NCBI GenBank assembly: GCA_023230665.1
Contig: JALNWY010000085.1
Coordinates: 1-12,234, forward strand
Length of the DNA: 12,234 bases
DNA from: Deltaproteobacteria bacterium
GTDB taxonomy: Bacteria; Desulfobacterota; Desulfomonilia; UBA1062
Reading direction: 5' to 3'
Part shown: one piece after another, positions 7,238 to 12,234 of the stretch
How positions within the stretch are numbered: position 1 is the stretch's first letter
Layout of the letters: each line of letters starts with the position of its first letter
Translations under genes and position numbers: made by a program
The notes under the pieces: generated by a model
Databases searched by the model: none
Told to the model about the DNA's origin: nothing
Seen by the model: the letters and a program-made list of their open reading frames with translations, nothing else

Positions 7238-7449
7238 GTCTTTACCCTCCGGGAAATGCTGCTTGTGGTATTATTATTTTTTGTATCACACTTTCCCTGC
7301 GGGGCACAATTGCTTTGTGCGGCGATATCCGGCAATGAATCGGCGGATTGCCTCCCGCGGGCTGTTTTTTCGCCAACTATCTTGTCCCCCTGTCATAAAA
7401 GGATTATGAAGGGGGTGCGTTTTACCGAAATGCTATACTGAGGAGCGGT
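7238..7449. promoter_or_regulatory. Divergent control region of larC and the LysM-DUF4015 gene, with two inverted repeats
   Basis: This 212-base spacer is shared by two divergent genes. It holds the larC Shine-Dalgarno site (GGAGGG on the minus strand, 7245-7250) and that of the + gene (GAGGAG, 7440-7445). Two perfect inverted repeats lie in between: GCACAA/TTGTGC (7304-7309 and 7315-7320, 5-base centre) and GGCAAT/ATTGCC (7331-7336 and 7347-7352, 10-base centre). The first arm on the minus strand, TTGTGC, could also be a poor -35 box with TACAAA (7280-7285) as -10 at 18-base spacing, which would put the repeat over the larC promoter. A T6 run (7365-7370) follows the second repeat after a CCCGCGGG palindrome. 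The assignments are weak matches, not demonstrated sites. Confidence 0.35.
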
Positions 7450-8880
7450 ATGAAAAGATCCTGTTTCTTTCTTTTTCTGTGCTGGTTTCTGCTCTTGGGA
7501 GCAGCCTCTCCGGACGCGACGACCTACACGGTCAGAAGCGGCGACACCCTCTCGGCGATTGCGGCCGCATACATGCCCTATACCGCCGCGTATACCCGGA
7601 AAGAGCTCATCGCCAGCATCAGGGCGATCAACAAGATCGAGGGCCCGCTGTCCATCGGGCAGTCACTGAGCATACCCGTGGCCTGGAAAGAGCCGGTGAA
7701 GGCCAGGACCGTGACCAGGCCCCGGGATTTTCCGGCAAAGGGCCTCTACATGAATCCCTCGTCAGCCGGCACCGGGTTCATCTTCGATTCTGCACAGAGG
7801 CTCAGGAGTCTGGAGGGCAACACCATCGTCTTCGATGCCAAGGACGATCTGGGCGCCATCACCTATCCCAGCCCCATCCGCCGGGCCTACTGCCCTGAGG
7901 AGAAATACTACCCGAACATCGAAGAGTTGCCCAAGCTCGTGGAGTACCTTCACCGTATGGACATCCACGTGGCCGCCCGGGTGGTGGTATTCCGCGACCC
8001 CATCATGTCGCGGAACAGGCCCGAGTGGTGCATCAACCGGGAGAAGCACTGGCTCGACCCCGCGAACCCGGATGTCCAGGAATATATCCTGACCGTGATT
8101 GAAGAGCTGGTGGAAAACGGTGTGGATGAGATTCAGCTCGACTATATCCGCTACCATGCCGACGGCCGCACCGATACGGGCGTCGAGGGGATCTCGCGCA
8201 CGGACGTCATCGCATCCTTCCTGGAGAAGGTATACGCCATCACCAAGCCCAGGGGGGTGCTGCTCTCGGTCGACATGTTCGGGATCGTGATCTGGCAGCG
8301 GGATGTCGACGTGCTCGTGGTGGGGCAGGATATCGCAAAGATGAAGCAGCACGTGGACATTGTCTCTCCCATGCTCTATCCCTCGCATTTCAGTCCGGGC
8401 TTCGGCGGGGTGAAAAATCCTGCAGACGATCCCTACCGGTTCATTCATAACGGTATCAAAAGGATGAGAGAACTGGTCGGCGACGAGGTGGTCATCAGGC
8501 CGTGGCTCCAGTCGTTTCCGCTCCGGGTGACCACCGGATTCGACGCAAAGTACATCCGGACCCAGATCGAGGCTGCCCGGGATGCTGGCGGCACGGGCTG
8601 GCTGTTGTGGAGCCCGGGTAACTACTATAACGACGCCTACCGGGCCATGCAGGATCTGATGAGACCCGAAAACCCGCCGGATGTGCTGGATGCGAACAGG
8701 GATCACCAGAGGGCGGAGCCGGTGCTCCCGGCACCCGACGCCAAGGCCGCGCCAGAGCCGGCACCCGAATCTCCTCCTGCCCGGCAGCAGCTAAAGGATA
8801 TCCAGTCTTTGGGAAACGAGCGCATGCCGGAGAGCGAACTCATTCGCATGCCTGGCATGGACGGGCCTCCCCGGGACTAA
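7450..8880 (+). CDS. Exported LysM-DUF4015 protein, glycoside-hydrolase-like
   Basis: This 476-residue protein has an N-terminal signal peptide (MKRSC then a hydrophobic run to about residue 19), one LysM peptidoglycan-binding module (about 25-76, starting YTVRSGDTLSAIA), a DUF4015 domain (PF13200, putative TIM-barrel glycosidase, about 95-405), and a Pro/Ala-rich C-terminal tail (about 406-476). The barrel shows DEIQLDYIRYH (226-236), with acidic residues at a strand end where retaining or related glycosidases keep catalytic groups, then VDMFGI (274-279), SPMLYPSHF (306-314) and GWLLWSPGNYYN (383-394). The likely place of action is the periplasm or cell surface, on peptidoglycan or another polysaccharide; no substrate is established for the family. 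GAGGAG lies just 4 bases before the ATG. It is divergent from larC and 211 bases ahead of the next + gene. No lipobox is evident. Confidence 0.9.
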   Translation: MKRSCFFLFLCWFLLLGAASPDATTYTVRSGDTLSAIAAAYMPYTAAYTRKELIASIRAINKIEGPLSIGQSLSIPVAWKEPVKARTVTRPRDFPAKGLYMNPSSAGTGFIFDSAQRLRSLEGNTIVFDAKDDLGAITYPSPIRRAYCPEEKYYPNIEELPKLVEYLHRMDIHVAARVVVFRDPIMSRNRPEWCINREKHWLDPANPDVQEYILTVIEELVENGVDEIQLDYIRYHADGRTDTGVEGISRTDVIASFLEKVYAITKPRGVLLSVDMFGIVIWQRDVDVLVVGQDIAKMKQHVDIVSPMLYPSHFSPGFGGVKNPADDPYRFIHNGIKRMRELVGDEVVIRPWLQSFPLRVTTGFDAKYIRTQIEAARDAGGTGWLLWSPGNYYNDAYRAMQDLMRPENPPDVLDANRDHQRAEPVLPAPDAKAAPEPAPESPPARQQLKDIQSLGNERMPESELIRMPGMDGPPRD

Positions 8881-8961
8881 ATCTCACGGGCATTGTCGCG
8901 CTGGTCATCCTCAGACCGGACAAGACGGCCTGACACCTGCCGGCGCGCACTATGGGCTGAT

Positions 8962-8977
8962 CTATCCGTCAGGATAG
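8962..8977. other. Hairpin-forming inverted repeat downstream of the LysM-DUF4015 gene
   Basis: CTATCC and GGATAG form a perfect 6-base stem around GTCA, 82 bases after the stop of the LysM-DUF4015 gene. There is no T-run after it on either strand, so it is not a standard intrinsic terminator. It could protect the 3' end of the upstream mRNA or be chance. The rest of the 211-base gap shows only the Shine-Dalgarno site of the next gene. Confidence 0.3.
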
Positions 8978-9091
8978 GCCGGTGTGTAAACTATTCTGCC
9001 GACCTGCCCGTCTATGGGACCAGGAAACAAAAACAACTCTCGCGGTTTTTTAAGGGCCACTGTCCACTCTTCCGCGAAAAAGGAGATTCGT

Positions 9092-9787
9092 ATGTTGAAC
9101 AGGAAAACCATCGGTATGCCGATCATATGGGTTCTGGTTGTCAGCGCGGGCATTCTGGTTATGATTCTGGCATCTGTCTCGCCTTTGTTCGCCGGGACGA
9201 GGTGGACTGTGGGAGTCATCGGAAACGATGATGAAATCAGCGGGTTCCTCGTATCCATCGGCGAGTATTACCGGGTTCCCCACCGGGAGGTGATCGTGGT
9301 TCACCAGCGGGAAATCCGCCACGAAGAGCTGCCGGTGGTGTACTTCATTGCGAAGAGGGCGTGCGTGCCTCCCGATACGATCACCCGGATGAGGCTTAAG
9401 GGTATGTCCTGGATGGACATCACCCTGCACTGCGGCCTGGGCCCGGATATCTATCTCGTCTCCGGCTACTGCGACGGCAAACGGCATCACCCCGGCCTGA
9501 AACACCGGGGCCTGAGCGATCACGACATCGTAAACCGGGTCAACCTGATCTTCCTGTCCGGGCACCACCGGTGCGCCCCGGACAGAATCATCAAGTACCG
9601 GTCACAAGGCAGGAGCTATATGGTGATCGACCGCGACTTCGCCCGTGAGAAGCATGAGGTGCGGCAGGCGGGAGCGGGACATCGTCCTGCGCGCTCCTGT
9701 GCAGGCTCCCGCGTCCTTCGATGCGGGAGGGTCAGCCCGCCATCGAATGTGGGAGCTCACGCAGATGGACGGTTGCTCGGTTTTTAG
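9092..9787 (+). CDS. Uncharacterised exported or membrane-anchored protein with an internal repeat
   Basis: I do not recognise a named family. The chosen ATG at 9092 has AGGAG 6 bases upstream; an earlier in-frame start at 9014 has no ribosome site. The 231-residue product begins MLNRK, then a hydrophobic segment (10-34) that is a signal peptide or membrane anchor ending near PLFAG. The body (36-185) is rich in His, Arg and Cys. Two related segments, PDTITRMRLKGMSWMDI (94-110) and PDRIIKYRSQGRSYMVI (163-179), match at 8 of 17 places, each preceded by Cys (C91, C161), so the protein contains an ancient duplication. From about residue 190 the composition changes to Arg/Ala/Gly/Ser, encoded by the inverted-repeat cluster, and the frame overlaps the end of nadE by 56 bases. 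Its native end may therefore lie earlier, near 9646-9657 where other frames stop, if a frameshift has occurred. Confidence 0.7.
   Translation: MLNRKTIGMPIIWVLVVSAGILVMILASVSPLFAGTRWTVGVIGNDDEISGFLVSIGEYYRVPHREVIVVHQREIRHEELPVVYFIAKRACVPPDTITRMRLKGMSWMDITLHCGLGPDIYLVSGYCDGKRHHPGLKHRGLSDHDIVNRVNLIFLSGHHRCAPDRIIKYRSQGRSYMVIDRDFAREKHEVRQAGAGHRPARSCAGSRVLRCGRVSPPSNVGAHADGRLLGF
9668..9756. repeat. REP-like cluster of GC-rich inverted repeats at a convergent gene junction
   Basis: Variants of G(C/T)GGGAG occur in both orientations: GCGGGAGC (9668-9675) pairs with GCTCCCGC (9705-9712), and CTCCCGC (9706-9712) also pairs with GCGGGAG (9723-9729) around a 10-base loop. A further near-copy, TCGAATGTGGGAG (9743-9755), repeats TCGATGCGGGAG (9718-9729) directly. 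A small GGAC/GTCC hairpin (9677-9687) sits in the first loop. The alternate pairing partners and the position between two convergent genes resemble REP/BIME-type elements, or a bidirectional terminator without a T-run. The cluster encodes the odd tail of the + gene and the last codons of nadE. Confidence 0.45.
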
Positions 9788-10700
9788 TGGTGAAATCCGT
9801 GAATGCGCGATGCACCGCCTCTTCGGAGAGGCCGAGGACCCGCGCCGCCTCGCCCGCGCTCACCTGGTGCTCCCAGGCATAGAGCAGCAGATCGAGCTTG
9901 TCGAAGGGTATGCGGAAAAAGAACTCTTGGTCGCTCACCGGCAGGCTGAAGGTGTCGGGTGAGGGAGGCCTCTCAACGATCTCGGGGATGACCTCGAGAT
10001 AGCGGGCAAGCTGGTACACCTGGTTTTTGTAGACGTGCGCCAGCGCCTCGATGTCCGTGCCGCCGTCGCCGTATTTGCAGAAGTCGCCCAGGATGAACTC
10101 GGTTTTGTTCGTGGTGCCCGCCACAATGCAGTTCTTCTTCTCGGCCTCGGCATAGAGATGGATCATGCGCGACCTGATCTTGATGTTGGCAAACGAGGTG
10201 ATCGCCCTGAAGGCATCCGGGCTGAGCCGCTTTTTTTTCACCGTGCCGTCCGGGAGCTGCACCTGGAGATTGTAGAAGCTGAACGAGTTTCTCTCCAGCA
10301 GATCGGTGGGCAGGGTGATATTGTACCTGCACTCCGGTGCATATTCAGGAACGAGCCTTTTGATGAACTCGTCCCGCGCGCGGTAGGAAACCACGCTCTC
10401 CACCGTGGGCGTGATGTCGGCCTGGCGGTATTGGATGCCCATCTTGTCTGCATGCATGCGGGCATAGCGGCTGCTGACCGGGCTCGACTCTTTCTCGGGA
10501 AGGATAAGCCCGTATACATGCTCCCTGCCCATGGCCCGGACCGCCAGCTCGGCCATGACCGCAGAGTCGACCCCTCCGCTCAGCCCCATTACCACGCCGG
10601 TCCTGCGATAGGCGCCCTTCACCTCTTGGGCCACGAACCGGCAGATCCGATCCGTCTCCTCCGCAGGAACTATCTTAAGGACATTGGTATCGAATTTCAT
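9732..10700 (-). CDS. nadE: NAD(+) synthetase, ammonia-dependent type
   Basis: NadE amidates nicotinic acid adenine dinucleotide (NaAD) to NAD+ using ATP, the last step of NAD synthesis. The product has 322 residues and only the synthetase domain; there is no N-terminal nitrilase-type glutaminase, so it should use ammonia. Visible motifs are the PP-loop SGGVDS (41-46), GTTNKTE (195-201) and KYGDGGTDIEAL (209-220). A longer stretch between about 120 and 165 (YNITLPTDLLERNSF, LPDGTVKKKRLSP) is larger than in the compact bacterial enzyme. The start is set at 10700, where AGGAAGGG lies 5 bases upstream; a GTG at 10745 in frame has no ribosome site. The end lies in the repeat cluster shared with the convergent gene. 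The isochorismatase-family pseudogene is 88 bases upstream on the same strand. Its substrate is also the substrate of LarB. Some relatives of this length sit in other pathways, so housekeeping function is likely but not proven. Confidence 0.92.
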   Translation of the reverse strand: MKFDTNVLKIVPAEETDRICRFVAQEVKGAYRRTGVVMGLSGGVDSAVMAELAVRAMGREHVYGLILPEKESSPVSSRYARMHADKMGIQYRQADITPTVESVVSYRARDEFIKRLVPEYAPECRYNITLPTDLLERNSFSFYNLQVQLPDGTVKKKRLSPDAFRAITSFANIKIRSRMIHLYAEAEKKNCIVAGTTNKTEFILGDFCKYGDGGTDIEALAHVYKNQVYQLARYLEVIPEIVERPPSPDTFSLPVSDQEFFFRIPFDKLDLLLYAWEHQVSAGEAARVLGLSEEAVHRAFTDFTTKNRATVHLRELPHSMAG

Positions 10701-10788
10701 ATATTCCCTTCCTCCCCTCTCTGTCTTTTTCAAAAACCCGATCACGGTATGGACCTTTTAAGCGGCAAGCCTTTTGACCCTTGCTCCC

Positions 10789-11165
10789 TCAGTTTTTCCA
10801 GTGGATCAGATCGGAGCGGGTCAACGCGGTCTGATGCCTGGTGCCCGGCGCATTGACCAGGTGCCAGGCTGTATACTGTTCGGCATAGAGATCGGCCGAC
10901 ATGAGATCGATCCGCACGATCACCCGATATCCCCGCATCGCCGCGCCGGTTGCCGTGTGGAGCACGGCCCCGTTTGCCGCCGTACCCGCGACCACCACGG
11001 TCCTGACACCCTTTCTTTCAGAAACTTATCCAGATCCGCGGTGTAGAACTTGTCTACGCTCGGCCTGACCACCGGCTCACCCGGGGCCGGTCCGGACCCG
11101 GACAGGACAAAGGCTCCTGCCATCCACCGGCAAGAGTGGTCTGTGAATCGTTTTCCTTTCGCCAT
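10789..11165 (-). pseudogene. Isochorismatase-family cysteine hydrolase, truncated and frameshifted
   Basis: Two overlapping minus-strand frames give the two halves of one protein. The first, from ATG 11165 (AGAGGG about 6 bases upstream), contains PGEPVVRPSVDKFYTADLDK and FLKER; the second carries TVVVAGTAANGAVLHTATGA, GYRVIVRIDLMSADLY and AEQYTAWHLVNAPGTRHQTA. The shift is at a run of three G (CCC at 11009-11011 on the + strand): one more G restores KERGVRTVVVAGT without a break, so a single-base loss is the simplest cause. Even joined, the product is only 125 residues, while the family is usually about 180-220; the N-terminal part with the catalytic Asp is missing. The family Cys after the TN motif is Ala here (GTAANGA), as I recall for one subgroup, so hydrolase activity is doubtful even in the intact ancestor. 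A sequencing error could explain the frameshift but not the missing front. Confidence 0.75.
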
Positions 11166-11270
11166 GATCATTCCCTCTATTCATCCGGTCATACCTGACT
11201 GATGCATAGGGTTAATAATACCGGAATGAGCCCGGTTTGCCACCGTGATCACGACAACAGTCTCGATCTT

Positions 11271-11294
11271 TCAAAAAAGCCCGGTCCAGGGCTT
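11271..11294 (-). terminator. Intrinsic terminator on the minus strand with no gene upstream
   Basis: Read on the minus strand, AAGCCC and GGGCTT form a 6-base stem around TGGACC and run straight into a tract of T (the A-run at 11273-11278 on the + strand). This is a good rho-independent terminator shape. It points leftwards, but the only sequence upstream of it on that strand is antisense to the nitroreductase. It may be a remnant of the damaged hydrolase gene, an attenuator ahead of it, or the end of a small antisense RNA. Confidence 0.5.
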
Positions 11295-11417
11295 CAGTGA
11301 CATGATGAAGCTGGCCTCCAATTCCGGAAAAAACTGGAGTTTTGGATTTCAGGAGTGTATCATTTCTGATAACCAAATCAAAAGCATCCACGATATTTTT
11401 AGAGAGAGGAGGAAACC

Positions 11418-11972
11418 ATGGAACTCGATCAGGCGATTTCCGGCAGAAGGAGCATCCGCAAGTATACCGACTATGTGGTGAGCGATGAGGAGATCAGGGC
11501 CCTCATCGAGGCGGCGAAACAGGCTCCTTCGTGGGCCAATACCCAGGTCTGGGAGTTCATTGCGGTGCGGGACAAGAACCTCATCGAAAAAGTCGTGCAG
11601 ACCTATGCCGAGAAGAATCCGGCCACCAAAGGCTCCCTGGGCGCATCCGTGCTCATCGCGGCCTGTGCGAAGACCGGCGTTTCCGGGTGCTACAGCGGCA
11701 AAGACGTCACCTCGCTCTCCAACTGGTACCTGTTCGACCTGGGCATGGCCGTGCAGAACCTGTGCCTCAAGGCCCACGAAATGAACCTGGGAACCGTGGT
11801 GGTGGGGCTCATGGATCATCAGGCCTGCAAAAAGGTGCTAAGAGTTCCCGCAGGCCACGAGGTAGTGGCCGTGATCCCGGTGGGCAGACCGGCTGCCCCG
11901 GGCAAGTCCGGTCCCCCGCGCAAAGAGCTTGCCGAGGTCCTGTATCGCGACACCTTCGGCACGGCGTTCTGA
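11418..11972 (+). CDS. Nitroreductase-family FMN oxidoreductase
   Basis: This 184-residue protein belongs to the nitroreductase family, homodimeric cytoplasmic FMN enzymes that reduce nitro compounds, quinones or other substrates with NAD(P)H, or with other donors in anaerobes. FMN phosphate contacts are expected from GRRSIRKY (9-16) and from the C-terminal part; APSWANTQVWEF (36-47) and GTVVVGLMD (125-133) are the other family stretches, ending VVAVIPVGRP (149-158). It has four cysteines (C83, C91, C116, C137) but no ferredoxin domain. AGGAGG lies 5 bases before the ATG. The stop is 17 bases ahead of the enoyl-CoA hydratase start, so the two are probably co-transcribed; the pairing may mean a reductase serving a CoA-thioester or aromatic pathway, which is inference. 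The 246 bases upstream hold a perfect CGTGATCACG palindrome (11244-11253) and the orphan terminator. Confidence 0.92.
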   Translation: MELDQAISGRRSIRKYTDYVVSDEEIRALIEAAKQAPSWANTQVWEFIAVRDKNLIEKVVQTYAEKNPATKGSLGASVLIAACAKTGVSGCYSGKDVTSLSNWYLFDLGMAVQNLCLKAHEMNLGTVVVGLMDHQACKKVLRVPAGHEVVAVIPVGRPAAPGKSGPPRKELAEVLYRDTFGTAF

Positions 11973-11989
11973 AGAGGCCCAGGTAGGTC

Positions 11990-12234
11990 ATGGCCGACTA
12001 CGGCGTGGAGATCGAGCGCAGGGGCAGGGTCGCTGCGGTGACCTTCAACCGGCGCGCACGGAAAAACTCCCTTGACGAACACATGTGGACCTGCCTGGAA
12101 GCGGTGACCGAAGATCTGGAGAAAAATCCGCCCCGGGCGGTGGTCATCACGGGAGCCGGAGACGAGGCCTTCTGCGCGGGATTTGACGTGAGCCCGGAAA
12201 ACCCGCAGGTTTCGCGTCTGGCCGATGCGATGCA
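11990..12234 (+). CDS. Enoyl-CoA hydratase/isomerase family protein (5' part, runs off the window)
   Basis: Eighty-one codons of a crotonase-superfamily protein are present, from ATG 11990 to the window end. The N-terminus reads MADYGVEIERRGRVAAVTFN, followed by NRRARKNSLDE (20-30), the place of the usual NRP-x-LNAL segment, and VVITGAGDEAFCAGFDVS (51-68), which holds the first oxyanion-hole peptide NH and CoA-binding loop. The family hydrates enoyl-CoA or catalyses related isomerase, ring-opening or dehalogenase reactions; the residues that decide this lie beyond the window. The Shine-Dalgarno site is weak (AGGTAGG close to the ATG), consistent with coupling to the nitroreductase 17 bases upstream. 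Together with the acyl-CoA dehydrogenase at the other end of the window it suggests acyl-CoA oxidation, though they are separate units. Confidence 0.88.
   Translation, partial: MADYGVEIERRGRVAAVTFNRRARKNSLDEHMWTCLEAVTEDLEKNPPRAVVITGAGDEAFCAGFDVSPENPQVSRLADAM

Noticed and set aside
9041..9076. CGCGG...CCGCG with T and A runs before the 9092 start
   Set aside because: The arms are five bases with a loop of about 26 bases; too weak for a terminator or riboswitch call.
1..12234. CRISPR arrays, insertion sequences, tRNA or rRNA genes
   Set aside because: No regularly spaced repeats, no transposase-like frame with terminal inverted repeats and no tRNA-like or rRNA-like segment was seen on either strand.

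Overview
The window reads as chromosomal DNA of a GC-rich anaerobe, most likely a deltaproteobacterium (Desulfobacterota, syntroph or sulfate-reducer type). This rests on gene content: an acyl-CoA dehydrogenase and enoyl-CoA hydratase, a DUF362 protein, a LysM-DUF4015 secreted hydrolase, a stand-alone ammonia-type NAD synthetase, and nickel-pincer cofactor genes. It is an inference; no rRNA or tRNA was seen. Shine-Dalgarno sites are strong (AGGAG/GGAGG) and most genes have clear starts.

Layout. 1-94: the 3' end of an unidentified + strand gene. 283-1422 (-): acyl-CoA dehydrogenase. 1728-2687 (-): a zinc-type cation diffusion facilitator. 3004-4302 (+): a DUF362 protein, tail to tail with the next block. 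4316-7237 (-): a tightly overlapping operon, larC-larB-larE, for the nickel-pincer nucleotide (NPN) cofactor. 7238-7449: a divergent control region with two inverted repeats. 7450-8880 (+): an exported LysM + DUF4015 glycosidase-like protein. 9092-9787 (+): an uncharacterised membrane-anchored or exported protein with an internal duplication. 9668-9756: a cluster of GC-rich inverted repeats where that gene meets nadE. 9732-10700 (-): nadE. 10789-11165 (-): a truncated, frameshifted isochorismatase-family pseudogene. 11271-11294 (-): an orphan intrinsic terminator. 11418-11972 (+): a nitroreductase. 11990-12234 (+): the start of an enoyl-CoA hydratase gene.

How they work together. LarB carboxylates and cleaves nicotinic acid adenine dinucleotide (NaAD), LarE adds sulfur and LarC inserts nickel, giving the NPN cofactor of lactate racemase LarA. 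LarA is not in the window. The nearest possible user is the DUF362 protein, whose most conserved-looking segment has a His-x9-Lys spacing like the His174/Lys184 pair of LarA. I offer this as a testable hypothesis, not a finding of function. NadE, 2.5 kb away, uses the same NaAD substrate as LarB. The acyl-CoA dehydrogenase and enoyl-CoA hydratase point to acyl-CoA oxidation but are far apart and not in one operon.
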